Origin: Aedes albopictus
Taxonomy: Eukaryota > Arthropoda > Insecta > Diptera > Culicidae
Length of the DNA stretch: 64,000 nt
Reading direction: 5' to 3'
Assembly: GCF_035046485.1 (NCBI RefSeq)
Contig: NC_085137.1
Location: 254,594,733 to 254,658,732 of the forward strand
Shown: positions 1-11,070 of the stretch, piece by piece
How the letters are laid out: the number at the start of each line of letters is the position of its first letter
How positions within the stretch are numbered: the first letter of the stretch is position 1
Notes under the pieces: model-generated
The model's database searches: none
Seen by the model: the letters and a program-made list of their open reading frames with translations, nothing else
What the model was told of the DNA's origin: nothing
Translations under genes and position numbers: made by a program

Positions 1-703
1 TTATACCGAAATTCCTATTTAAATTTCTTAAACATGTTTTCTTAAATAATGGTCTGCGTTTTTGCCGAACATTTCAGATGTAATTACAAAAATAACACAA
101 TTCATTGATTGCCTCACCAAGTTTGTGCGGCATTTTCTCATGTTTTTTTTTTAAGAATTCCAGGAAAAACAGGATGAATATTCGTCTAATAATTTCCAAA
201 TTTTTATTTTATAAATATTTTGGGACAAAAGTCCAAGAATGTCTTATGCAGTTACCCATTTTTTGCCACAGTAATTTCTTTGCTAATTTCTGTACTGTTT
301 TATAAAAGCTGCCTTGGTAAGTTTTCCGTGGAAATCCCGGAACATTTTCAGATATTATTGATATTGCCTTTTTCTGTATGCTTTACATGAATTGAATAAT
401 TTCCGTTGCAATGAATGATGAATGATGAAATGTACCCAGATTTTTTCACAAAACTTTTTGCAGAGCTTCCGGAACGAAATATTCCACCAGGAAATTCTTT
501 AAAAAATGTGGCTGAATTATCTCCAGCAATTTTGCCAAATTACTGTGCAACTGTAAACGATTCCCTAAAAAGTGAATTGCTATCAATCCTTGATCGATTT
601 GTCTTGAATGCAAAAAAAAAATGATTAAACCTCTGAGTATTGTATTGTTCCTTGCTGTGCCTGCATCGCTCCTGTGTGGAGTGAGTATCGCAGCATAAGG
701 GAT
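1..703. other. AT-rich sequence, no gene seen
   Basis: No conserved protein, RNA or repeat boundary was recognised. Open frames on both strands (for example 415-624) are short, have no homology I can name, and are not supported by splice or promoter signals. Confidence 0.4.
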
Positions 704-848
704 AGTCGGGGAAAACTTTTCGTCAAACGGGAAATTCTCCACTGAGCCACTGGGTGTTATATTTGTTGTCCGTTGTCAAATGTTAGTAATGTTCAGTTTG
801 TAGGGGCCGCAAGGTCGAAGACGGTGTAATTGTCTTTTTTTTTAACGA
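704..848 (+). mobile_element. SINE family A, 3' part only
   Basis: The stretch from GTCGGGGAAAACTTTTCG to the GGTGTAATTGTCTTT tail matches the body of the complete tRNA-headed SINE at 49186-49403. The tRNA-like head with A and B boxes is missing, so this is a 5'-truncated copy, as is usual for retroposed elements. Confidence 0.7.
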
Positions 849-883
849 ATACAATAGATGCGCGAGTGTTTAGTGTTTAGTAT

Positions 884-1140
884 TGTGGAGATGCAGCGAT
901 TCGCAGTCCTTATAACAACGCTTGTCTCACTAACATTCCCTCCCATCCTCGATGACCGCAAGGACGTGGCCGGCGGCGTTATTGACCTTACTGAAGTTAA
1001 TAGCACTCGTACTGTGTACATTGAGAATGGTAAGCTAGACCCAAGCTCTATTCATTGATTCTTTGTGCGATTTCGATTGCTGGTCAATCACGGAGTAGCA
1101 ACTGCGAATTGTGCGGTCATCTATGCTCATGCTCATGCTC
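884..1140 (+). repeat. dispersed repeat with GCTCAT tract, copy 1
   Basis: This stretch aligns almost throughout with 6770-7035 (same strand), including TGGAGATGCAGCGATTCG, CCTCGATGACCG and AGGACGTGGCCGGCG. Both copies end in a short GCTCAT hexamer tract. A partial inverted relative lies at 17928-18046. The element class is unknown. The open frame inside the repeat is broken differently in each copy, so I do not call a gene. Confidence 0.6.
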
Positions 1141-1224
1141 AATGCAAAAAATGCTTAAACCTCTCTGAAAAAATATATATATATATTTTTTAAAATTCAA
1201 TCATAATAATTATGATAGCATTGC

Positions 1225-1445
1225 TTTAGATTGATGATGTATAACCCTGTATGCACTACTTAACTTTTTGAGGTGCATCACTGCTATTTTTGTACAGCAC
1301 TTAGACTTCACGGTCGCCATGTGGAGTAGGCTTTTGTTTGTTTAGCGACATTCAGATCCTTACTATGTGTAAACATAACTTTTTGCAAATTTTCATTCCA
1401 AAATGATCATGGACAGACTAGGAATCAAACCCGCCACCCTTTACC
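1225..1445 (-). mobile_element. possible decayed tRNA-derived SINE
   Basis: On the minus strand a B-box-like GGGTTTGATTCC lies in a context resembling the Feilai-like copies at 25866 and 60826 (proline-rich tRNA-like T arm, then a non-tRNA body). No clear A box or target duplication was found. Confidence 0.3.
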
Positions 1446-2601
1446 TAGTCTAGTCAAATAGAATTATTTACTCTATTTACAGAAACAATGTTGGCTTATG
1501 ACAGGATGCTTTTCCCAATTAGGAAAGACGTAATCCTTTTTTTTTATTTATCTGAACTTTTTTTCAAATACACCTATAGTGACGTGACATCCTTAAAGGT
1601 GGATTGCTCCAAGTGACATTCCAACCTTCCTGTGCTACGCTGCGGCTATGCGAAGATTCAAAAACATTCGGATCCGACCAACAGCACCGCTGGCGCTGCT
1701 GTCGAAAGACGAAGGAACAACCAAACGCATGCGCGCCAAAGGCGCCGTATGATTGTTGCTGGCACGGTAGACGAAGCACGTCGTCGTTTTGGCACGAAAA
1801 CTCGATGAATAGCCGCGCTAGTAGACGTTCTGCAATTCGCACAACAACTCAAAGTGAACCCTGTCCCACGGATGGTGACTGGGATGGATTGGATATGTAA
1901 ATCCGTTTGAAAACAAAACAACGCCAAATGACGACACGGATTGGTTAGCCATGAAAAAGTAGATGACGAAATCCGAGAACGTAAACAAAAGCACGTTATG
2001 GTAGAGGCAGGGAAGGCTGGTGAATCTTATCAGTAATAAGTCATAGACAGAGAATGTGGGGATGTTATCAGCGATAGCATCGCTGCTTATTCATAAAATA
2101 TACATACGGTAACCAAGTCGATTCGTGGGAGATGAACACGTGTTTTGAGGGGGCTGTCAAAACAGAATTGCAGGCGAACTCGTAGTCGCTTGCACCATGT
2201 ACATCATTTCATTAATTTTTCATTTTCTACGAACTGCAGAGCATGGACATAGCATGAACAATATTAGTAGATACACAAGGTTAATGTTTGCTTCTCTCTG
2301 ACTGATCCAAAATGGTAGCATCACTTAGATGCAGATGAATGAGGGGTTTGGACCAGGGGAACGACACAAGCTTTCACAAAGTCGGAATATCCAACATAAA
2401 GTCGGCATTAAACTACGTAGATTCTATGGGGGGGTTGTGTGGTTCTGGCCAAAATCTAAGCTCCATACAAATTTCGAAAATTTTGTATGGACAAAAGTCT
2501 ACGAAGGGGGGGAGGGGGGCTGGGTCTTCAATGGCCTAAGAAAAGTCTCCGTAGTTCATGGACAGCGTCTAAAAAAACTTTCAGTTTTCGTGATCACATT
2601 T
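1446..2601. other. unassigned; a GC-richer patch near 1604-1900
   Basis: Both strands of 1564-1927 stay open for 90-100 codons because the patch is GC-richer than its surroundings. The translations show no recognisable domain. It may be a decayed exon or transposon fragment. Nothing else was seen in this stretch. Confidence 0.3.
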
Positions 2602-2675
2602 AAGCGCTGTACAAAAGCTGCAGTGCAGCTGCCAATTGGAATCGCTCACGTAATGCCCTAGTGGACAAAAGAGCC
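2602..2675 (+). mobile_element. SINE family B, 3' fragment
   Basis: The block from AAGCGCTGTACAAAA through TGCAGCTGCCAATTGG to GACAAAAGAGC matches the 3' part of the complete SINE at 63371-63808. The tRNA-like head is absent here. Confidence 0.65.
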
Positions 2676-3059
2676 AACCCAACTTATTGTTACATATGGA
2701 GATCACCACAGTGCAATACACGGAATCGCAAATGGACGGCACTTCTCCGATATTATCGACGTCAGGACCCATCGTGGCGCAAACATCGGCTCTGATCACT
2801 GGAACTTTCCGCCCATTTCCATTTTTATTTTTTTCGGCTCGATAGCAACCTATTTCAAACTTCTTTTTTTGGTGTACACAAAATTGGGATTACTAACAAC
2901 GCTTGGTATTTTTTTTATACTAAACAATGCTTTAATCACAATTCGTGAGCTTACTATTAAACCGATGATTTAGTCAATATTTTAAGAAATAATCAAATTA
3001 CAGGTTTATATGAGCAACTTCAAATTCTCTTTTCAATTATTGGAAATAATTATTTTGTT

Positions 3060-3230
3060 TTTTTGTAGGTATTGATAAAATACCTCAATGAGGTATTGGT
3101 TTGGTGTTGAGGACTGCTTGAGGTATTAATCAATTATGTAAAAATCACTATTTGTATGGAAAAATCGCCGATTATTATTTAGGTTACCTGATGCCATTAT
3201 TCACGTGTTCTGTACAGAATACATACAAAG
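3060..3230 (+). repeat. dispersed repeat, uninterrupted copy
   Basis: This stretch matches the two flanks of the element at 7268-8341 (ATAAAATACCTCAA on the left, GGTTTGGTGTTGAGGACTGC on the right) and continues to about 8460. It therefore serves as the empty-site copy that fixes the borders of that insertion. The class of the host repeat is unknown. Confidence 0.6.
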
Positions 3231-3269
3231 TATGCGATTACAACTCGTTTAGTTTTCGCGGCCTTAAGG

Positions 3270-3862
3270 GTTAATATACGGGACCGGATAGCGCATTAGC
3301 ATGAGTGTGCTATAGAATTTTGTCCGGGTGCCAGTTCGCGCGCGTTGCTTCGGTGGTTCGATTTTTCCATTTTGTATTCCGAAGTGAGCATTTCGACGGC
3401 GGTGAGACGCGTGAGACGCGGTGGACGCGTCCGGAGTCGCCAGGTCATTTTTTGAAAAATCTGGATGATTTAGGAAGTTTTGTCTGGAAAAGTCTGGATC
3501 GTGTAAAAAAACCCTACAAATTCCGGACAAAACCTTACAAATTCCGAGAAAAACCTTACAAATCCCGAAAACAAATGTCTGGATCTTCCAGATTTTTGCA
3601 AAATGAGACCTCAAAAATCTGGATAAATCCAGATAAATCTGGAAGGTTGGCAACGCGAGTCGGTTCCGAATTTTTTGCTTCCCGTCGCGCTAGTTCCCAA
3701 TACACTTTTAGTTGATAATAAATATTTTCTTTCATTTTTTGCATTTACACAAAAGAGTGAAAAGTGTTAGTTCGGGCTCGCCGGTCGAAAAAATTCAAGC
3801 GCCGACAAGTGAGTCGCGTTCAGTGTATTTCTGTGTGGAATAGACTAAAGGTTTCTGCTCCC
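3270..3862. other. GC-richer block with short tandem repeats
   Basis: At 3510-3570 the motif ACCTTACAAATTCC recurs three times with small changes, framed by inverted AAATCTGG-type motifs (3455-3475 and 3615-3640). This resembles the inside of a small MITE, but its ends could not be fixed. The phrase GGACCGGATAGCGCATTAGC near 3279 recurs at 7038 beside the GCTCAT repeat. No coding region was accepted. Confidence 0.35.
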
Positions 3863-3867
3863 TAGTG

Positions 3868-6585
3868 CACAGTGTTCGAAATCGATGATTTTGCGATCAA
3901 AATTGAATAACTTTTTTCAGGTTGGTTCTAGAGGTTTGGCGTGTTCTACAAAGTTTTTCTGTATGTTAAAAGGCGTGTTCTGATAAAATGTAATTATTGA
4001 TTAATCCCCCTAGAAGTGAGATAATATTTTTATTTTTTCAAAAAACTTTTTTAGAGGTTTGGCGTCTTCGGCAAAGTTGTAGCTCATAATAATAGAAAAA
4101 ACTTTGTAGAACATGCCAAAGCTCCACCTCTTACGGTTTTCGAGATACGGAGCGTTTTGTGCAAAGTACCCCTAAAACTAGTTTTTTCAGTGCTGCTTTA
4201 ACAGATAAAATCCTACAGTTTTGTGATCTTCTACAAACTTGTTCAGAACATCAAAATACACATTTCTCCCGAAGATGATAAATCATTATATCTTAAAACG
4301 AAAAAGTTATAGGCAAATTTATCATATTTTAAGGTGTACTTTCACCTTAAGTTACTACTTTCGGCGCAAAATGGCGCAGATGGCTCAGTCGGTAGGTGAA
4401 AGATTAGACTTTTTACTATCTCTTGAGGGTGGAAACCCTCGTGGGCAATAGTGGGAAAGGTGTTTTAAATACAAGGCAAAAACTTATTATTTTGCCTGTA
4501 ATACAAGAAAAAAAATAAAAAATAATAATCAAGATGCCCACAGTAATTTTTACTGCATTGCGTAATTTCCAGGAATATTTTACAACACTTTTGAGCATTG
4601 TGCTTACCAAACAGAATATTTTTGATGATTTTGAATACATATAGTTAACAATCAGATGGTCAGGTATTTTCTGATTATCTTACTTTAAAATTAACTGTTT
4701 GAAGTGTTTTTCGAGGCAATATTCAAGTTATGAAGCGCTAGGAATAGGAGAGAGGAAATATTTAACAGTTCAAGATGTGCATCAAAACACAGAGTAGATT
4801 TTTTTCATGTATTTATATTTGTTCTTGTTTGACTTTTAAACTTCGGGCACAGTATCGGAAAATATCAGGAGAAGCTTTGATTCGCCCGATGGCAGATTAA
4901 CAGCTTTTTGGGTAGTTCACGAGTTTCACTTCCAACTGGGGAGCAATTGAAATATATTTTTAACCGCACTTTTCACAAACATCGGGTTGAAAATAATTAA
5001 TTGCACATTTGATAAAATCGATTTGCTTTGTTTTCATCAGAAAATCGTCAAAATTTGAATTGATGAGTGCGAAATTACAATTATCTTAATAATGTTTTTA
5101 AATTTTGGAAAATTTATTGATCTGTCAATTTTATACGAGAGAGCACCTTTTTCTGAGCCACCAGATTTTTTTTTTCAGATTTTTAGAACTTTATTTCGGT
5201 ACTTGAAATCAACTTCAAAGAGATTTTTTGATCACCTTTTGACAGCTGGGCAACTGCTTGACAGCTCCGCCCAGTACAAAATGCGACAAGGGGTGATTCG
5301 ACAAATCGCTCCCATATAAACTTGAAATTGATTTTTAAAAAGGGTCCCGGGCAATAAAATTAATATAAATTTGAATTTTGGCTCAGTTTGGCATGCAGAT
5401 TCAGAATATGGAAATGTCTGAACATCGCTAAGCAGTCAATTAGAACTGCGAAGATATTTATCAAAACGCATTTACTATTCTAACCATTATAGCCATTCAA
5501 TTTTATGACTATTGGGCAGGTAGTCAATCGTTTGAGTTTGTTGTCATAAGTTTGAAGAAATTCAATACTTTTATTTAGCTTTAGTTATAACTCTCGGATT
5601 ATAACTATATTTTCTCTGATTATTCAATTTTTACTGATAAAAACTCACTGTTTTCTGTAAAAACGTTGTAAAGATTCCGCCGGAAGCAACACAGTGCATT
5701 AAAAATTACTGCGGGAATCTAAATATTTTTTTTTTCATTTACAGTCAGGTCTTTTTTTACGCGGTTTTGATTTACGCGGCCGCGTAAATGAAAACTCCAT
5801 ACAAAAAAAAAATCCATCGTCTTATTTTTGCATGATTCGTCGAGAAATGGTGAGACTTTTTTTACGCGGTTTTTCGAATTTTGAACTGAGTTTTTTTTTA
5901 CGCGGTACGTATCCCCCGCGTAAAAAAAAACCTGACTGTATTTTTACAGTATTACAGGCAAAATAATAAATTTTTGCCTTGTATTTAAAACCCCTTCCCC
6001 ACAATTGCCCACGAGGGTTTCCACCCTCAAGAGATAGTAAAAAGTCTAATCTTTCACCTACCGACTGAGCCATCTGCGCCATTTTGCGCCGGAAGTAGTT
6101 GCTTAAGGTGAAAGTACACCTTAAAATATGATAAATCTGCTTATAACTTTTTTGTTTTAAGATATAATGACTTAACATCTTCGGAAGAAATGTGTATTTT
6201 GACATCCTGAACAAGTTTGTAGAAGGTCACAAATCTGTAGGATTTTATCTGTTAAAGCTACACTGAAAAAACTAATTTTAGGGGTACTTTGCACAAAACG
6301 CTCCATATCTCGAAAACCGTAAGAGGTGAAGCTTTGGCATGTTCTACAAAGTTTTTTCTCTTATTATGAGCTACAACTTTGCCGAAGACGCCAAACCTCT
6401 AAAAAAATTTTTTGAAAAAATATAAATATTATCTCACTTCAAGGGGGATTAATCAATAATTACATTTTATCAGAAGACGCCTTTTAACATACACAAAAAC
6501 CTTGTAGAACACGCCAAACCTCTAGAACCAACCTAAAAAAAGTTATTCAATTTTGATCGCAAAATCATCGATTTCGAACACTGTG
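3868..6585. mobile_element. foldback transposon with Transib/RAG-like ends
   Basis: The element begins CACAGTGTTCG, ends CGAACACTGTG, and is flanked on both sides by the 5-bp direct repeat TAGTG (3863-3867 and 6586-6590). Its arms are inverted repeats of roughly 700 bp (about 3868-4585 and 5650-6585), separated by about 1 kb of AT-rich DNA with no transposase frame. Known: Transib transposons make 5-bp duplications and have termini resembling the RAG recombination heptamer CACAGTG. Seen: both features. Inferred: this is a non-autonomous Transib-type element. The right arm carries an extra MITE at 5742-5938. Diverged internal blocks, such as the CTTCGGCAAAGTT and GATTAATCCCCCTA motifs, recur in the element at 26993-28411. 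Confidence 0.75.
5742..5938. mobile_element. TA-flanked MITE inside the right foldback arm
   Basis: This 197-bp element is bounded by TA dinucleotides (5740-5741 and 5939-5940). Its inverted ends start CAGTCAGGT, followed by a T-run and ACGCGG. Copies of the TTTACGCGG motif recur inside. It is absent from the matching place in the left arm near 4510, which shows that it inserted after the foldback formed. A TA duplication fits the Tc1/mariner superfamily. Confidence 0.8.
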
Positions 6586-6769
6586 TAGTGGAGTGGAGAC
6601 GCGCGATAGAATTTTCATTTTGGCTAGTTTTTGTGTCGAAAAGTGGTCGGTTGTTAACGGCGGTTTGTGTATATTGATCCATTGTCAAATCATATCACCA
6701 ACCATAGGTGACTCCCGGACTGACAATGTACCTTACCCTACTAACAAAAAAACCTTCCTGAGACAAACG

Positions 6770-7035
6770 TGGAGATGCAGCGATTCGCGGTCTTTATAAA
6801 AACGTATGTCTTACTAACATTCCCTCCCATCCTCGATGACCGTAAGGACGTGGCCGGCGCCGTTATTGACCCTATTAAAGTTGAGAGCTCTCGACCTGTG
6901 TACATTGAGAATAGTAAGCTAGTCCTAAGCCCTATTCATTGGTTCCTTGTGCAATTTCGATTGTTCTGGTCAATCACGGAGTAGCAACTACGAATTGTGC
7001 GGTCATCTATGCTCATGCTCATGCTCATGCTCATG
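6770..7035 (+). repeat. dispersed repeat with GCTCAT tract, copy 2
   Basis: Same repeat as 884-1140, with the GCTCAT tract longer here (7009-7034). It is followed directly by GGGACCGGATAGCGCATTAG, a phrase also present at 3279. Confidence 0.6.
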
Positions 7036-7267
7036 GGACCGGATAGCGCATTAGCATACACGCAGAATAAGTCAGCGATGCCAGCCAAGGATTCTAGAGG
7101 AATGTTAAAGTACAGTAACCCGAGGAGGAGAAAATAATTGACACATAACTGCAGCATACCAAAGTCAGGTATCATACCAAGACAAGGTATTGGTTAGCTA
7201 CCCAGGCATTGAAAATAACTTATTTTGGTATTTTTTAGGTATTAATAAAATACCTCAACGAGTTATA

Positions 7268-8341
7268 CAGTGTATCAAACAATTGTCCGTACAGCAATTT
7301 TTTGGTCAAAATAATTTTTCATTCAAATTTTCATAACTTTTTTATACGTCAATCAAAAACGCTTAAATTTTGACCAATCATGATCATATAGGGGAAATTA
7401 CCTATTCTCGGCCGTTTTGTTCTCTTCGTCTTTGGGGTTTTTTTTGAAACCTATTGAACTCAGAGTTGGTCTCAAATCATTCCCAACTAAGCTGAATTAT
7501 ATGACCAAGTTTCGGGCAATTCGGCTGACAAAAACCCCACATGACGAAGAGAACAAACCTGCCGATAATACCCATTGTCACCCTATTAAGGCTCCATTGG
7601 TAAAATTTTGAGCGAGATCGAATAAGTTTTCTGATAGTTATAGAACTTTTAGAAAAACTTATAAGATTTCTGAACACATTTTTAAAACATTTTATCACAG
7701 TATGTACTGGATGAAACTTTTTCAATTTTTTGTGTGTTACAGCTGATACCTAAGGTTATCATATGCAGCTACTTTTGAGGTTTATATATCAGTGAATATA
7801 TCACTACAAATGAAAAATTTGCTTATGTAGTTGACGATGTTTAAAAAAATATCTTATTTTGCACATATAATCTGCCAAACGTTTTCCACCAATAAAAGTG
7901 CATTAACTGAACGAAAAATACATAGGACCTACTCTTCATATGTAGTTTAGTAGGTCCTGTATAAAAATATGACATTAAGAGAGTTTAAAAACGTTGAAAA
8001 CACTTGGCACTTTTATTGATCAGAATATAATAAATTTCAATTTTTCATATAAACCTCAAACGAAGCTGCATATGAAAGCCTTAGGTATAAGCCGTATCAC
8101 AAAAAAAAATGGAAAAAGGTTCATTGAGTACATATTGAGATATAATGTTTTGAAAAGTGTTCAAAAATCTTATAAGTTTTACTAAAAGTTCTATAACTTT
8201 CAGAAAACTTATTCGATCTCGCTCAAAATTTTACCAATGGAGCTTTAATATATGATTGACGTATAAAAAAAGTTATGATCATTTGAATGAAAAATTATTT
8301 TGACCAAAAAATTGCTGTACGGACAATTGTTTGATACACTG
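7268..8341. mobile_element. palindromic TA-flanked transposon, copy 1
   Basis: The ends CAGTGTATCAAACAATTG and CAATTGTTTGATACACTG are perfect inverse complements, and TA flanks both sides (7266-7267 and 8342-8343). Almost the whole 1,074 bp folds back on itself, with arms of several hundred bases. The same element occurs at 16678-17620. The surrounding DNA matches the uninterrupted repeat at 3060-3230, so the borders are well supported. No transposase frame is present. The TA duplication fits a non-autonomous Tc1/mariner-type element. Confidence 0.85.
7391..7583. mobile_element. 193-bp MITE nested in the palindromic element
   Basis: TA flanks both sides (7389-7390 and 7584-7585). The ends form an imperfect inverted repeat of about 50 bp containing GTTCTCTTCGTC and GGGGTTTTT. 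The sister copy at 16678-17620 lacks it and reads straight through CATATATTAAAGC, which gives an empty-site control. Confidence 0.85.
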
Positions 8342-8460
8342 TAGGTTTGGTGTTGAGGACTGCTTGAGATATTATTCAATTATGGAAAAATCACTATTTG
8401 TATGGAAAAATCATTGATTATTATTTAGGTGTTACCATACCTGATGCCATTATGCACGTA

Positions 8461-9405
8461 GGGGGATTAGGGGCATAATGGACACCCTAAGCAAATCAGT
8501 ACGTTAGGCCTGTACAACAGAGTGAAAATTAACATATTATCCGTTGACTTACAACTTTAACTTGTTTTCTACGTCTTTCAATCATTTACAGCTTGTAGAA
8601 TGTCTTTATTATGAAGAAATAATGAAATGTAAACCATGGGTTTTCAGGGCTGGCAGGAAAGGTACGGGGCGAAATCGACACCCATCGGGGCATAATGGAC
8701 ACCCCTGCATATTTTATGCTAATTATTTGGTTACATCGACCAGTTAAGTAATTTGCCTACGGAGCTCAATACCACAGATATAATACTTCATCTTAGACGA
8801 GTTTACGTAACATCCAAAATAAATAAATAAACTTTTGGCTAAAATAATCGGATTGATTTTTTCCAAACTTTCTAAAACGCCTAACAGTATGCAATGCGCG
8901 TACATCCATTCGTAATTGCCAGTGTTCTCTACTATAGTGTATTTCTACTATAGTGAATTTTTAACCGAAAATATACTGAAATCAAAGAATGTGGTTGGTT
9001 TGTGATTTAGGTTATATTTTCCCTTGCCGTTTCTCTCACATTGCTGTGTGTCCATTTTCCCCCGGTAGGAGAACATATTTTCAAACTAGATTTTTTATAT
9101 AAAAAAGTATAAACATGTTATGCATGTAAATACAACAAAACTAATTGCATGTGCTCTAGAAATATTAGTTTTCAATCGGCCTGCAATTAATTACTCACTA
9201 AATCTTATTTTAGATGCTGTGAATATTATAATTTTCATCCACAAAAAACGGAGGACGCAACTTTTTCGTGTAAAGTCAAGTATAATTTTAATTTTGAATG
9301 TTTCTACGTTTTAGATAAATGGACTGTATTCTCCATTCATTAAAAGTGCAAAAGAGTTTGCATATTTGAAAATATTGAGGGTGTCCATTCTGCCCCGCCT
9401 ACCCC
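8461..9405. mobile_element. TA-flanked element with iterated GGACACC motif
   Basis: The element begins GGGGGATTAGGGGCATAATG and ends in the inverted counterpart CCATTCTGCCCCGCCTACCCC written here in part (GTGTCCATTCTGCCCCGCC). TA lies on both sides (8459-8460 and 9406-9407). The terminal motif recurs inside, once direct (near 8685) and once inverted (near 9048). No protein-coding frame was recognised. Confidence 0.7.
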
Positions 9406-10261
9406 TATTCGGTTTTCCATACCTGAGTTTGGTATTCTTCAGCTGTTGTCTACTGCTCGGGAAAAGCAGCCATCAAGGAGCCGAGAACACCATACGCAAC
9501 GATACAAGGAGAAGCGGAAACAGCGGGTTTGCTGTCCTTCGATAGAAAAAAAAAAACGCCGCCAGGAAGAGACGGAGTGTGAGGAAATGGAATTGCTGTG
9601 CCGTTCTCAAGGGACACTGAAGTTTTGCCAGAAGCTTAACGCAAAGAAGGACGGTGTACAAAACTGCGTAAGAATTTTGGATGAATTATACAGTTCATTC
9701 AAATCTCGCCAGAAACTGCGACAAAGTTATCTAACCTCTCATGCCCAGTCTTCAACATTGCTCTGGGAGATATAATGCGTCGAGCTTGGTTCAACAGCTG
9801 GAGAACGATTTTCACACATTCCGGTCAGTTTGTGTGCTTTGCGGACATCGCCCAAATATTGAGAACGGAGGCAGAACTTGTAAGTGTTGTATAATTCGTG
9901 TCGTATGTACTACCGAGAATTTTGTGTGATTTTGTGAAAACCGTGAATGTATAGTATAGAGTAGCGAGCAGAAGTGTATTACGAGAAGGCAAATTGGACA
10001 TCAGGTAACCCCTGAATACCCCCATTTTTGGTCCAAACCTAAATATACCTAAGCTACTCTTCTCCATTACACAGAACCCCGTCGTTTTTTATAGTTAAAA
10101 ACCCCGTGAAGCGCCCTACAACGCCCGTGAGTCCGTGATCAATTCCGGCAAAGAAAGTGTAGAGTTGTAGTCAGAACAAACTAGTATACCGTGTAAATGT
10201 GCTGTGGTTTTCTTCCATTTTACGTGAGAGCTATCTGCCCGCTTTTTTTTGTCTGTATTAA

Positions 10262-10470
10262 CGAGATTTTTAGTCCAAGGCTAGTTCATCTCGGGACCCA
10301 CGCTATACTTCCCTACCGAAGGAAGAACTCACATTTTGTTCCCAGGTTCGATCCCAGGTCCTCGGCGTAATAGTCACGAGTTCTAACCATCACACCAGTT
10401 CCGCTCCACCTACCTGCCCGCGAGTAATTGGATAGTGAACGTGCCGATACTGAGGCCATAGAGTCGGGAG
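10262..10470 (-). mobile_element. tRNA-derived SINE, family C
   Basis: On the minus strand an A-box-like TGGTGTGATGGTTAGA is followed about 35 bp later by a B-box-like GGGATCGAACC in a T-arm context (GCCGAGGACCTGGG). A second copy with a better B box is at 26095-26200. The SINE interrupts the dead LINE at 9450-11070. Confidence 0.6.
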
Positions 10471-10785
10471 TATCTGTGGTACTTCCGACTGACTGACCCA
10501 ATATTTACAAACTGTACACTCAACTGAAACGCAAAGCAGCAAAGTTTGAACTGATGGTGAATGCATAAGAAACAAACTACATGCTAATAGGCGAAATCAA
10601 ACACGCCTATTTTGTCTACGAAGTAACGTTGGGCTTGAGGTAGACGAGAATACCATCGAGGTAATAGAGGAATTCGTTGGATCCTCAATGACGGCTGAAA
10701 GCAATGTGATTCGTAAATTAAGGCGCATCATCAATAGAAGTCGTGCCTACTAGGGGCACCAAAAGATTCATACCACCGCATCATA

Positions 10786-10946
10786 CTCAATTCTGTTTTT
10801 ACACGATGAATGCGTCCACGCAAAAAAGGTTCGCGTAACTTCGAGAAATTGCGCAAAAAAATCCAAGGGAATTTTTTTTACACGATTTGCCCTCCGCAAA
10901 TTATTAAAATCGCGTAAAAAAAATTCGTGTAAAAAACAGGATTGAG
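10786..10946. mobile_element. 161-bp TA MITE in the dead LINE
   Basis: The ends CTCAATTCTGTTTTTACACG and the inverted counterpart match over about 22 bp, with TA at 10784-10785 and 10947-10948. The interior holds several GCGTAA/GTGTAAAAAA motifs, resembling in style the MITE at 5742-5938. Confidence 0.75.
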
Positions 10947-11070
10947 TATACAAAACTCTTGTAAGACCGGTGGTCCTTTATAAAGACACGAGAAAGAGAC
11001 CATGCTCATGGAAGTCCTGCAAACACTCGAAGTTTTCGAGCAACGTGTGGTAAGGACGCCTGTCTAGCGA

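Larger units (their letters stand above)
9450..11070 (+). pseudogene. decayed non-LTR retrotransposon (RTE-like)
   Basis: Translations in shifting frames give recognisable LINE pieces. A basic linker (9460-9650, KKKRRQEE) is joined by a deletion to RT motifs (9660-9880), including a degenerate FAD(D) around VCFADIAQIL. After a gap come a GSSMTAESNVIRKLRRII-like segment (10660-10755) and a TLVRPVVLY-like segment (10950-11040). The two later pieces are split by the SINE at 10262-10470 and the MITE at 10786-10946. No frame is intact. The clade is an inference from the RTE-type wording of these motifs. Confidence 0.6.

Noticed and set aside
1564..1927. Overlapping open frames of 90-100 codons on both strands
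   Set aside because: They follow the higher GC content of the patch. No domain, start context or splice signal supports a gene.
3438..3660. MITE with a possible GAGTCG duplication
   Set aside because: Terminal complementarity is weak and the borders could not be set, so it was left within an unassigned block.
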